From positions 53,473,286 through 53,537,285 of the forward strand of contig NC_081552.1 in the NCBI RefSeq assembly GCF_963082655.1: a stretch of DNA of 64,000 bases, in the 5' to 3' direction. Source of the DNA: Stomoxys calcitrans. Its lineage: Eukaryota; Arthropoda; Insecta; Diptera; Muscidae. The translations under genes and the position numbers were made by a program. This document shows, piece by piece, positions 46,018 to 57,010 of the stretch. Position 1 is the first letter of the stretch. Each line of letters starts with the position of its first letter. The notes below the pieces were generated by a model. It saw nothing but the letters and a program-made list of their open reading frames with translations. It did not search any database and was not told where the DNA came from.

Positions 46018-47885
46018 ATATATACAAAAATTAATTCGTGTTTGTTGGTTTGTTTCTTTATCTGTTCCGTATAGACTCAAAAACGGATGGTGCATAATGA
46101 CTCCGTGGTGAAAAAAGGGTACAACATTTTTTGATATCTGAAGGGGGGCGGACCCTCCCCCTTACCTTAGTTTTCAAAAAGCTATATCTCGGAGATGGGT
46201 TTAAGCGAAATTTTGTGTGCCCTCTTATTGTAAACTAAAAACAAATTTTTGGTATCTAAATTTCGGATGGGATACTTTGGGGGGCCGCCCCACCCCCAAA
46301 ACCTTCCAAATATATATAGAACCCAATCACGACAATATGGGACTTAAATTAAAGGTACTTAAGATTAGAAAAACTTATCTGATGTCCAATTGTCGGGCCA
46401 AGTGTTTGGGGAACCACCCCAACCCGCAAAACACCCCTAAATCGGACATAACAGGACTTATTTACTGGCCATCGCAATATGGGGCTTAAATATCGGGTTG
46501 CCCAAAAAGTAATTGCGGATTTCTCATATAGTCGGCGTTGACAAATTTTTTTCACAATTTGTGACTCTGTATTTGCATTCTTTCTTATGTCAGTTATCAG
46601 CTGTTACTTTTAGCTTGGTTTAGAAACAAAAGTGTAAAAAAGTATATTTGATTAAAGTTCATTCTAAGTTTTATTAAAAATGCATTTACTTTCTTTTAAA
46701 AAATCCGGTATTACTTTTTGGGCAACCCAATATTTCCAAAGTCAAGTCACTGAGTGGCCGCCCCCTATGGTAAAATCGGGCTTAAATGAAATGTATTTGG
46801 GAGTAGACCACTAAAACAACCCCCAAATAGGACGCATTTTAGCACCATGACAATTTGGGTCTTAAAGACAGTGGAGCTCGCTTTGATAGTTTTTAGGGCC
46901 CATACCTCTTAAATGGAAGGTATTTGAGATTAGAAAACGAATTTGATATCCAATTTTTAGACCAATGGCAATGTGGGATTCAAATAAATGATATTTGAGA
47001 GTATTTCACAATGCTGATAATTTTTAGGGCTAAGAGCTTCTGGGTGCCAAATGACAGGTATTGGGGAATAGAACGCAAAATCGAGTAAAACGCAAAATCG
47101 GGACCAATTTTCTGGAGGTCTACCCCTTTCCCATATGGGGCTCAAATAAAGGTATTTGGGAGTAGAATACAAATCTGATATCCAAATGTATGACCATGTA
47201 TTTGGGGCACCGCCCCTTCCTCAAAGAGTACAAATTTACCGACCATGGTAAAATGTGGCTTAAATGAAAGGTATTTGAGAGTGGCAAACTAATTTCATAA
47301 CTAATTGTTGGGGCCAAGTGTTTGGGGACGCTTCATCTCATAAACTCCCCTTAAACCAATGGCAATATGAGGTTTAAATAAATGGTATTTGAGAGTAGAG
47401 CCCGATGCTGATATATTTTTCAGGGTTAAGTGTCTGGGGAACCCCCCCCATCCCCCAAAACACCCCTAAATTTGACATATATAATTACCGACCATTGCAA
47501 TATAGGGCTCAAATGAATGGTATTTGGGAGTAGAGCACGAAATTGATACTCACTTTCGGGATCACGTTTTTGGATTTCATACTACACACTGCACCCTTAA
47601 CCCACCAAACACCACCCTGGGTTCCTTCCCACTCCCAAAATTCCCAAGAGAATATCGGGCTCAAATAAAGTCTTTTAAGAAGGACCCTAAACCCTCCGAG
47701 CGAATTCATAGACCAATTACGGTCATATGGATTCAGATTATTATACTGTTAGTCAAGCGATATACCATTTTCGTAGCATGGCAATTCACTAAAAGCTCTT
47801 TGATTGCCGAAAATTAATATTCAAAGATAATTTGGATCCTTATAAAGTCAAAGAAGGCGCAGCGGAGCGGACCTGGTTCAGCTAG
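46018..47885 (+). mobile_element. Helitron-like family B, 3' end intact
   Basis: The leader resembles others (ATACAAAAATTAATTCGTGT, TTCCGTATAGACTCAAAAAC) but the 5' TC is uncertain. The body has about twelve units, interrupted by a mariner MITE. The end is AAGAAGGCGCAGCGGAGCGG and CTAG at 47882-47885. This copy lacks the embedded SINE seen in four others, suggesting it belongs to a lineage without the SINE or lost it. Confidence 0.78.
46493..46730 (+). mobile_element. Mariner-type MITE, complete
   Basis: 238 bp, ends TCGGGTTGCCC (one change) and GGGCAACCCAA, flanked by TA (46491-46492, 46731-46732). It sits in a Helitron B unit after GGGGCTTAAA. Confidence 0.93.
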
Positions 47886-48635
47886 TTTTCTATAAAAACA
47901 AATTTGGATGAAATTTTCTTTAAAGACAAAATTTTGATAAAATTTTCACTAACCACAATATTTCAATAAAGTCCGCTAAAGGAAAAATAATCATGAAATT
48001 TTTTCTAAAGCTGAAATCCCATGGAATCCATAAATTCAAATACACATCAAGATTTTTGTCGAAAACCTTCTCACTAAAGACAAACTTTCTATGAAATTCT
48101 TTGGACAAATTTCTATAAAATTTTCTCTAAAGTCGCAATTAAAAATCGTTTAAAAATTTCTTTAAAGTCAAAATTTTCTTTAAAGATAATATAAACATGG
48201 TTTTTTCTTGAAAGACAAAATTTCCATTTAATTGCCTCGGACGGCAAAATATTGATGAAATTTTCTCTCAAGAACAAATATCCATGAAATTTTCTTTAAA
48301 AACAAGATTCCATGAAATTCATGTAGTAAATTCTCAAAAGCAAAAATGTCGATAAAATTCTACCTAAAGAAACAATTTCTAGAGACACAATTTCTATGAA
48401 ATTTTAGCTAGAATAAAGGCAACATTTTGATGAAATTTTCCTCAATTTCAAAATTTTTATAAAATGTTGCCTGCACTCATCGAAATTTGTCATTAAAAAC
48501 AGCAAAAATGTTTGCTGAAACAGAAGAAAGTCTGCTAGAAGTTACGGTGTCAGCAGTAATTTGTTGCCAAAACAGCAAACATTTTCTGCTATTTTCAAAT
48601 TTTGAAAAGTTAAATGAAAAACTCATAATCTCATA
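47886..48635. repeat. Degenerate AT-rich repeats (AAAGACAAAATTTC type)
   Basis: At least fifteen imperfect units on the theme TCTTTAAAGACAAAATTT and ATGAAATTTTCT. They follow directly after the Helitron B terminus. No gene. Confidence 0.65.
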
Positions 48636-49522
48636 AATTATAGACCGAACCGCCGATTTAGGGTCTTAGGCCCATAACAGCCACATTTATTATATGATTT
48701 TTTTGATATTTGGATTTGGAGATACTTCTGCAATATGCCACAGATCGGTCCAAAGTTGGATTTATCTGCCATATAGACCGATCTCTCGATTTAAGGTCTT
48801 GCGCCCATAAAAAGCGCATTTATTGTACGAATTCGACGAAATTTTGGACAGTGAGTTGTGTTAGGCCCTTCGAAAACCTTCTTCAGTTTAGCCTAGATCG
48901 GTCCAGATTTGGATATAGCTGCCATACAGATCGATCTCTCGATTTAAAGTTTGGGCACATAAAAGGCGCATCTATTGCCTGATTTCGCCGAAATTTGGGA
49001 CAGTGAGTTAAGTTTAGCCCCTCGAGATACTTCTGCAATATGCCACAGATCGGTCCAAAGTTGGATGTAGCTGCCATATAGACCGATCTCTCGATTTAAG
49101 GTCTTGCGACTATAAAAGGCGCATTTATTGTACAATTTTGGACAGTGAGTTGTATTAGGCCCTTCGAAAACCTTCTTCAATTTAGCCTAGATCGGTCCAG
49201 ATTTGGATTAAGCTGCCATATAGACCGATCTCTCGATTTAAGTTCTTGCGCCCACAAAAGGCGCATTTATTGTGCGATTTTGCCGAAATTTGAGACAGTG
49301 AGTTGTGTTAGGGTCATCGACATTTTCGGTCCAGATTTGGATATAGATGCTACATAGGCCAATATCTCGATTTAAAATCTTATCATATTTCGATATAGCT
49401 GCTATGGGGCATAAGGTATGCATTTTTCACTGTATTTTGACGTAAAGGGGTTTGCATATATACCCAAGGTGGTGGGTATCCAAAGTTCGGCCCGGCCGAA
49501 CTTAACGCCTTTTTACTTGTTT
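48636..49522 (+). mobile_element. HINE-like element, subfamily A2, 5' truncated
   Basis: It starts within the array (ATTATAGACCGAACCGCCGA) and has about five units, then the A2 3' block: GCTATGGGGCATAAGGTATG, GGTGGTGGGTATCCAAAG, the TTCGGCCCGGCCGAA hairpin and AACGCCTTTTTACTTGTTTT. It lacks core and microsatellite, like the copy at 15533-16592. Confidence 0.85.
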
Positions 49523-49830
49523 TAAGACAAAATTACTTTAAAATTTTTTCTAAAGACAAAATTTTTATAAAAAGAAATTTATTAATTTTTTTCTAAAGAC
49601 TACATTTTAATGAATTTTTCTAGGGACTAACCATCAGCGAAAATCTCTCTAAAGACAACCTAACCTCGAGAATATTTTTTAAACCCAAAATAAAAAATAT
49701 TGCATAAACATTTTTAAAGAATTTTTATCTTATGATTATCTGTTCCAAACAACATTTTCCTAAAAATTTTTTCTATACACAAATTTCAATAAATATTTAT
49801 AAAGACAACATTTTAACCCATTACGCCTGA
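49523..49830. repeat. Degenerate AT-rich repeats
   Basis: Continuation of the AAAGACAAAATT theme (CTAAAGACAAAATTTTTATA). No gene. Confidence 0.55.
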
Positions 49831-50406
49831 CCCTTGATTACCTTGTCCGAGAGTCGCGTGATTGACTGATTTACTAACTGATCAACGCCCAGCCCAAACG
49901 GCTAAAGCTAGAGTAATGAAATGCGGCACGAATGTGGGTCCTGGGTCGTAGGCTCGCGATAAGAAGGGTTTTTGTGATATTCGTACGTTTTTTAGTACCT
50001 AAAAAGTCCGAAATTGTGACTTTTAACCCAGGACGAACGGATGGGGCTAGAATTATGATTTTGGGCTCAAATTAAGGAGCGTCTCGAAAAAATAACAATT
50101 GGTGACAAAAAGTTTCCAAAATAGTACCGTAAGTGGGAAAAGTGGTACATTTAGTACCGCAATTGGTACTTTTTGGTAACTTGTAAGTTAATTGAACTAG
50201 AGCTTTGAATTTTCGATTTAAGGTACACTATACACTATGGTAAAATTAATTGGGATGCCAAAAGAATTTTTGGACATTTTGAAACAAAAAAGTGTCAAAA
50301 ATGGTACTAAATGGGTGAACTTTGAATAGGGCGAGCGGGTAGAGCTAGAACTTCGAAATTTGGCTTAAATGATTGTTGTTACGAAATAAAGGGGGAAGAG
50401 AGAGAG

Positions 50407-50614
50407 AATTGCGGATTTTTCATATAGTCTGCGTTGACAAATTTTTTCACAGCTTGTAACTCTGTAATTGCTTTCTTTCTTCTGTCAATTATCAGATGTT
50501 ACTTTAGAAAAAAAGTGTAAAAAAAATATATTTGATTAAAGTTCATTCAAAGTTTTATTAAAAATGCATTTACTTTCTTTTAAAAAATCCGCAATTACTT
50601 TTTGGGCAACCCAA
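50407..50614 (+). mobile_element. Mariner-type MITE, left end lost
   Basis: It starts at AATTGCGGATTTTTCATATA, without the first ~20 bp of the inverted end, next to GAGAGAGAGA. The right end GGGCAACCCAA and TA are intact. The deletion leaves it without one transposase site. Confidence 0.9.
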
Positions 50615-50826
50615 TAGTAATGGAAAAAGAAGAAACTTACGTTTAGTAACACATTTGGTACCATTTCATATTTTCTTTACGGATTGTACTAGAGCTCTGA
50701 AATTTAACATGTAGATTCCACTAAGAAATATATGTAATTTTAACAAATCATACGTTTAGATACCAAAAAGTACAAAATAGCTTATTTACTTTTACAGTGA
50801 ACGGAGAAGGGTAAAATTAAAAAAAA

Positions 50827-52274
50827 AACAAGTAAAAAGGCGTTAAGTTCGGCCGGGCCGAACTTTGGATACCCACCACCTCGGCTATATATGTAAACCA
50901 CCTTTCGTCAAAATCCGGTGCAAAACTCATAACTTATGTCCCATAGCAGAAATATGTGGAGGGGCTTAACTTAACTCTTTGTCCCAAATTTCGGCAACAT
51001 CGGACAATAAATGCGCTTTTTATGGCCCCAAAACCTTAAACCGAGAGATCCGTCTATATGGCAGCTATATCCAAATCTGGACCGATCAATGCGATAATGC
51101 AGAAGTATGTCAAGGGGCTTAACTTTACTCACTGTCCCAAATTTCGGCGACATCGGACAATAAATGCGTGTTTTAGGGGCCTAAGACCTCAAATCGGAGG
51201 ATCGGTCTATATGGCAGCTATATCCAAATCTGGACCGATCTGAGCCAAATTCACAGAAGACGTCGGAGGGCCTAAGACAACGCACTGTTCCAAATTTCAG
51301 CAAAATCGGATAATAAATGTAGCTTTTATGGGCATATAACCCTAAATCGGAGGATCGGTCTATATGGCAGCTATATCCAAATGTGAACCGATCTGAGCCA
51401 AATTAACGAAGGACGTTGTAGGGCCTAACACAATTCACTGTCTCAAATCATAGCAAAATCGGCTAATAAATGTGGCTTTTATGGGCCTAAGACCCTAAAT
51501 TTGAGGATCGGTCTATATGGCAGCTATATCCAAATCTGAAACGATCTGAGCCATATTGACGGAGGATGTCGAATGGCCTAACACAACTCACTGTCCCAAA
51601 TTTCAGCAAAATCGGATAATAAATGTGGTTTTTATGGGCCTAAGACCCCAAATTGGAGGATCGGTCTATATGGCAGCTATATCCAAATCTGAACCGATCT
51701 GAGCCATATTAACGGAAGATGTCGAAGGGCCTAAGACAACGCACTGTCCCAAATTTCAGCAAAATCGGATAATAAATGTGGTTTTTATGGGCCTAAGACC
51801 CCAAATCGGAGGATCGGTCTATATGGCAGCTATATCCAAATCTAGACCGATCTGAGCCAAATTGACGGAGGATATCGAGAGGCCTAACACAACTCACTGT
51901 CCCAAATTTCAGCAAAATCGGATAATAAATGTGGCTTTTATGGGCCTAAGACCCTAAATCGGCCGATCGGTCTATATGGGGGCTATATCAAGATATAGTC
52001 CGATATAGCCCATCTTCGAACTTAACCTGCTTATGAACAAAAGAAGAATCTGTGCAAAGTTTCAGCTCAATATCTCAATTTTTAAAGGCTGTAGCGTGAT
52101 TTCAACAGACAGACGGACAGACGGGCAGACGGACGGACATGTCTAGATCGTCTTAGATTTTTACGCTGATCAAGAATATATATACTTTATAGGGTCGGAA
52201 ATGGATATTTCGATGTGTTGCAAACGGAATGACAAAATGAATATACCCCCATCCTTCGGTGGTGGGTATAAAAA
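50827..52274 (-). mobile_element. HINE-like element, subfamily A2, complete
   Basis: The plus strand runs from AACAAGTAAAAAGGCGTTAA to CCTTCGGTGGTGGGTATA. Array units start (ATCGGTC) at 51201, 51354, 51507, 51660, 51813 and 51966, exactly 153 bp apart. The GGAC run is at about 52111-52138. It is very similar to the copy at 60767-62359 over the first ~400 bp, with only a few substitutions, so the two share a recent ancestor. Confidence 0.93.
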
Positions 52275-52745
52275 TGCTAAAAATGTTCAATGTCTTGACA
52301 AATATACGATAAGTTGTACCAAATATGAAATGTTGAGATTGTACCAGGAGGGGAATTAAAAGTACTTGAGTGCTGAAATTGGTACAATTTAGTACTTTCT
52401 TTATAGATTGAGCTACGGCACTGAAATTTGGAGTACAATTAAATCTAGGCAATTTGTACCGAGCGACTAGACGATTTTTTGATATTCGTTCTTTTTGGTA
52501 CTAAAACATAGAAAGTGGTACTTTGTTTGCTGACTGAGCTACATCTGTGACATTAGGGATATAGGGATACGGATAACTAGAAGATTGTTTTGAAATATCT
52601 TCATTTAGGTACTAAAACGAATATAATGGTACTTTATTTACGGATTAAGCTAAAGATCTCAAAATTGCAATACAGTTACACCTTGACAGTATTTATCGGC
52701 CGGCTAGAGTTTTTTTTTTTTTCAATTCGTATATTTAGACACTAA

Positions 52746-55059
52746 AACTTTCAAATGTTCTTTTAATTTCAATTTCACTTTCAGTTTAGTTTTTTGTTTG
52801 TTATTTGCATGCTTGTTATTATAGACAGAAACCAGCAAAAGGTAGCCTTGCATGGTCATCTGAAAATTGTATTGTCCTTCTGGACCAAAAATTCCAAAAA
52901 ACCAAAATGGTGGTGTTAACAAATTTCTAATCTAAAATAAACCCTAAATAACGCACAGTTAATCTTCTCTAGGCAACTGCTTTGACGATAACAATTCCTT
53001 TAACTCCCCTACTCTCTCTCTCTCTCTCTCAACCACTTTTTGACATATCAAATAACATTTTCTCCAACCAAAATTAAGTGCAATTCTGTTTTTGACAGCC
53101 ATTCAGCCTTGGACAAAGGTTCAATATAATTTGGATTGCATGCTGTGTATGTGTGTGTGTGCTTTGGGGAAGGGGGGGTTCTACATACGTAAACGAGCGC
53201 ATCACCAAATGATGGCTTGATATTTCTGTTCGTGTTTACCCATAGCAAGCAACACAAATGCTTGCACAAGTGCATATAGATTACAAAAACACATGTTTGT
53301 GTGTGCTTGCATGTGTTGGCGAACATTTATTCGTTCGTACTTGTACATGTCGATGACTACGAGTGTGACTGCGACTGCGACTGCGACTGCGACTCGTACA
53401 ATACTCTTTACAAACTGCAGTTCAAGTTCAATGTCAAGTGCAATGCACATTTCTCTGTATGACATTGAAATACGACGGGGTGGTGAGGTGTGGCTGTCTG
53501 TTGAGGTAAAGGGGGGTTTGTGGAAAGAGCAGTTACAAGCGTTTGGGGTAATTTTTGTTATTTGTAGTTTTGCTGTTGTAGTTGAATGCTCAAGGAATTT
53601 TATAGAATTTCTTTAGTACGTGTATATGGTGTTGGTTGTTCAATCTCTGGTGTCAATGAAAAGGCCAAAGGCGACAGTAGAAGGAAAGAAGGATAGAGAG
53701 GGCGGGGGATTTGTATTTGCTGTGCTCCACCTGGATGAGGAAAAGGGTTGTCAATGAAATCTCAAGGCCAGTAAGAAAATGTTGTGGCCTTGTGGTCGGG
53801 CCGGCTGTGTGACATTGGAATTGCTTATGCATGAATTGACGCCATTGCATTCCCTTTGCCGGCTTAGCTGGAATATTTATTTCAACTGGCTTTGCAAACG
53901 TCAAAACAAATTGTTGCATGTGGCATACGGCATATTGCCACCGCCTAAGTTTACAGCTAAATAATTCAAATTCACCAAATAAACTACAAAGCCCCATGCA
54001 ACAATGTTTAACCACCAAATGTGTTTATATTCGAATTTCTTTAATTCCCCTGAGCTGTGTGTAACTTTGTTCGTACTTTTTGGTATCGTTTCTAGGAATT
54101 TATTTTTGCTATGCTTTTATTGCGTTTGCAATGACTCATGACCGGGTTCTAGTGCAATGCAGTACATTTTTAAATTGAAATTTTGTAGGAAGACAAAATT
54201 ATGGCCATGAGACAATGAATAACTGTGGGGTAAACAAATTATGACATAGTAGATAAGAATAAGGGAATGATTCAACCCACATGCACCACGCTCTCAATTG
54301 GCAAATGATTTGTAAACATGCATTAGTTGCATGATAGATATGTGATTAAATGGCAACCAAAAATTGCAAATAAATACACAAATAAACTAAACTTTAATAT
54401 ATCTGGGGAATATTTTCTAAGAGATTAATTTTTTGTTTTTTTTTTTATTAAATCAAAGCTAATTTGAGATTTTTAAGTAGGATAAGCAACAAAAGTTTTT
54501 GTCAAGGTTAAGACTGCTTCTAAAGCTATCTCATAAATAAAAGAAATCTCAATGTGATTTTAGGGATGTCTGGCCATCTGTCCATCCGTTCGTCCATCCA
54601 TCCAATTAAATCACTATTTCTTCTGAAAAGCTTGGCTTATATTTTCCGAATTTTACACATATACTATTTTCTGATGTAAATGTTGTGGATTTTATGCTGT
54701 CCACTTCTCTATGGACATCCACCTCAACCAGTAACCGGATATGGCACTCTTGTAAATAAAAAAAGTATATGCAAGAAATTCTGTGCCGCTCACTCAACTC
54801 CTCATCATTATCCTTCTATGTCATTAAATTAACTCAAGAATGCACCCAAGTCTAGGTTTTAGTCCAATTAATTTTCCTCGATTCTTTTCCTGACGACAGT
54901 GTCTCATACTCAGATACCCGAAGCGAAACCTCATGCAATGCAGACATGTTTTCTACAACCATCTTCAATTTCTCGCGATAATGTGACCTTCTACTAACTT
55001 CTCTATACACTCTGCTTTCGCCTTGAGTCTCATATCAAAGAGTGCTGTCCAAATCATGT
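52746..55059. other. Unique stretch with microsatellites, no recognised gene
   Basis: 2.3 kb with (TC)n at 53012-53030, a short TGTG run near 53149, TGCGAC repeats at 53367-53395 and CATC repeats near 54590. Overlapping frames on both strands (53202-53616, 53653-54018) have no domain I recognise; composition is not clearly coding. It may be intron or flanking sequence of a host gene outside the window. Confidence 0.5.
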
Positions 55060-55250
55060 CTAAGCTCAATGATAAGGACCTCCACTAAGTAGTGTGAAAC
55101 TTTCACACGACTTTATACTTCACAAATGTTGCCAGCACTTGTAGGGGGATAACAACTGTTAGACATTTTTTACGTCCTCGTCAGGAATCGAATCCATACG
55201 ATCAGCTTCATAGCGGACATGCTAACTTCGGCGGTGGCTTCCAATCTTAC
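55060..55250 (-). mobile_element. Diverged tRNA-related SINE copy
   Basis: The minus strand shows GCATGTCCGCTATGAAGCTG, ATGGATTCGATTCCTGACGA, GGACGTAAAAAATGTCTAAC and a GTGGAGGTCCTTATCATTGA end. It matches the family at 5857-6163 in order but with many changes, so it is old. No target duplication seen. Confidence 0.65.
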
Positions 55251-55272
55251 TAAAAAGTTCTTTTAACCTACG

Positions 55273-55350
55273 ACTGTGCAGCTGACATTAGCGTCTCTTA
55301 CTTGATGTTAAGTGTAGTCCTGATTCGGTCCGAAACCTCTTGCAAACCAG
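55273..55350 (+). repeat. Direct repeat, copy 1
   Basis: ACTGTGCAGC, GCGTCTCTTACTTGATGTTA and CGGTCCGAAACCTCTT are repeated with small changes at 55715-55787. It lies next to a SINE piece in both places, so it may be part of a larger dispersed element. Confidence 0.65.
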
Positions 55351-55714
55351 TCAGGCTTATTATAGTCGCTTGGATTAGTCCATGCTAACAGCGGTTGTAC
55401 TGCTGGTGTACCATATGGGAATTATCCCTGTAGTCATGTGAAAAGTTCGGTATTTGAACCCGGTTTTTCGTTTTTAGGACTGTGAGTTGAATTGCACTTT
55501 CTAAATTAGATTAAAAAATAATTAAAGGTTGTTTTAAGAAATAATTTCATTTGATTTCCATTTGTGTCATTAAAGAAAATTTTATTAAAATTTAGTTTTC
55601 GAAGAAAATTTTAATGCAATATGTCCTAAGAAAAATTTCATTGAAATTTTGTATTTAGAGAACATGCTTTAAACTTGACTCTTCAAACTTAGTCTGAATT
55701 TCTGTTAAGACAAA

Positions 55715-55787
55715 ACTGTGCAGCCATCATCAGAGTCTCTCACTTGACGTTAAATGTCGTCCTGGTATCCGGTCCGAAACCTCTTTC
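55715..55787 (+). repeat. Direct repeat, copy 2
   Basis: Matches 55273-55350: ACTGTGCAGC, GAGTCTCTCACTTGACGTTA and CGGTCCGAAACCTCTT. Directly followed by a plus-strand SINE piece. Confidence 0.65.
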
Positions 55788-55792
55788 TTATC

Positions 55793-55890
55793 CAGACTCG
55801 GACTCGGCTACAAAAAAGGTCCCTTATCATTGAGTTTAAACTTGAATCGGAAAGCACTCATTGATGTGTGAAAATTTGCCCCTTCTCGGT
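55793..55890 (+). mobile_element. SINE 3' fragment
   Basis: ACTCGGCTACAAAAAAGGTC, CATTGAGTTTAAACTTGAAT and CATTGATGTGTGAAAATTTG match the body and tail of the SINE. The head is missing, so it is a 5'-truncated or rearranged copy. Confidence 0.72.
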
Positions 55891-55944
55891 TCCCCCTTCT
55901 CTCATTTTTAATACCAATTTTTTTTTTATTTTTAGGTCGCTGTT

Positions 55945-56153
55945 AGAGTGCAAACAAAATTTAGCTTAAATCGCCCTACCCATCTCCGAGATCTGGCGTT
56001 TTTGAAAGGGGCAGGGTGCCCCCATAGTCACATAACAAAAAATTAAGTACCCTGTTTTCACCACAAATCCATAACGCACTTTTTGTGAAAATTTCAAGAA
56101 AAACCGTTCAGCAGTATTTGAGCCTATATGAAACACATAAACAAAGAAATCTA
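55945..56153 (-). mobile_element. Helitron-like family B 5' end, minus orientation
   Basis: It contains reversed family B text: CCCATCTCCGAGATCTGGCG, TCACCACAAATCCATAACGC and AAAACCGTTCAGCAGTATTT, ACACATAAACAAAGAAATCT. It ends against a GC-rich Helitron-type 3' end (next entry). Confidence 0.65.
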
Positions 56154-56175
56154 TAGCTGAGCCCGGCCCGCATTG
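56148..56175 (-). mobile_element. Helitron-type terminus in head-to-tail join
   Basis: On the minus strand AATGCGGGCCGGGCTCAGCTA is followed at once by TAGATTTCTTTGTTTATG, the 5' leader of the neighbouring copy. It mirrors the join at 6382/6383. The final base is T instead of G (CTAT), and the sequence further into this second copy is not recognisable. Confidence 0.5.
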
Positions 56176-57010
56176 CTGTACCTTCATTTTCACCACGCGA
56201 AAAATATGTTTCTTATTCTTACTCTAAAATTTTGACAACTACTAAGATTTTTCTGGAATTTTTTTTGTATTCATATCAATTTTTTCTATGACGTCTTGGG
56301 TGGAAAAGTTAAAAAGTAATACCGCAAACAACCGCAACGAAATTCCTATATTTTATTTTTCTTTATTCAAAAGACCGATAGGTTGTCATAACAATGATAC
56401 ATGCTGGATGATTAATTTTTACCACTCTGCCCTCTCTCTGTTTATGATGGCTTCTCCAAATTATTGCCATATACTGGCTGTTTTCAATTGGATCTTAACT
56501 TAATTCAATTAAAGACAGCCAGATGGCGCTAATGTAAATGTTAGTGCTACTCTCTTAGAGTGGACCCTCATGTGGTGGTTGTCTATGAGTAGTTATTCAT
56601 AGACAACCACCATACCATATCACTACCTATTAAATAGTCATAATTTGGCCTTTTTTTTAACCAAATTAAATTGCCATGTTAAACAATTTTCTGTGGTAAA
56701 GAACTAATTTGCCAGTCTATATATTTGGTGCGGTGGCGATAGTTCTTACAATTAAAACATGTAAAACTTTTGTTGCCCAGCAACACGTCGTTTGGTCTTA
56801 TCTATCGATGAGTTAAAAATGGTTGCAACCTTAACGTTAAGGTTTGCAACTCCTGTTATCACGCTGAACGTCACAATTTCGGGGCTATGGCGGCCTGCAT
56901 TTATTGATTAAATCATACAGTGTCCTAATAGGTCATTATAATTTATCGACTGTTCTGCGGTGAGGTGGTCTGCTAGATATATGAGCAGAATAATGAGATC
57001 AGATTCGCAG
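56176..57010. other. Unique stretch with a strong hairpin
   Basis: No gene recognised. It contains the palindrome listed at 56573-56612 and some moderately GC-rich text at 56780-56960. Confidence 0.5.
56573..56612. other. 16-bp perfect inverted repeat (hairpin)
   Basis: TGGTGGTTGTCTATGA (56573-56588) and its exact reverse complement (56597-56612) are separated by 8 nt. Outside the arms one G-T and one T-A pair extend the stem. It belongs to no repeat family in the window. Confidence 0.9.

Larger units (their letters stand above)
49831..52745. repeat. GTAC-rich degenerate repeat field (interrupted)
   Basis: Repeated phrases such as TTTGGTACTAAAA, AATTGGTACTTTTTGGTAAC, GGTACTTTATTTACGG and GAGCTCTGAAATTT recur at about 90-150 bp. 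Two elements interrupt it: a MITE (50407-50614) and an A2 HINE (50827-52274). The theme is not found elsewhere in the window. It may be a decayed satellite or the internal array of an unknown element. Confidence 0.5.

Noticed and set aside
51048..52120. Regular 153-bp repeats resembling a CRISPR array
   Set aside because: The units are contiguous without unique spacers, far longer than CRISPR repeats, and belong to a eukaryotic transposon family.
53293..54018. Overlapping frames of 87-121 codons on both strands
   Set aside because: No domain is recognisable, part of the sequence is TGCGAC repeats, and competing frames exist on both strands. Possible exons cannot be excluded but are not supported.
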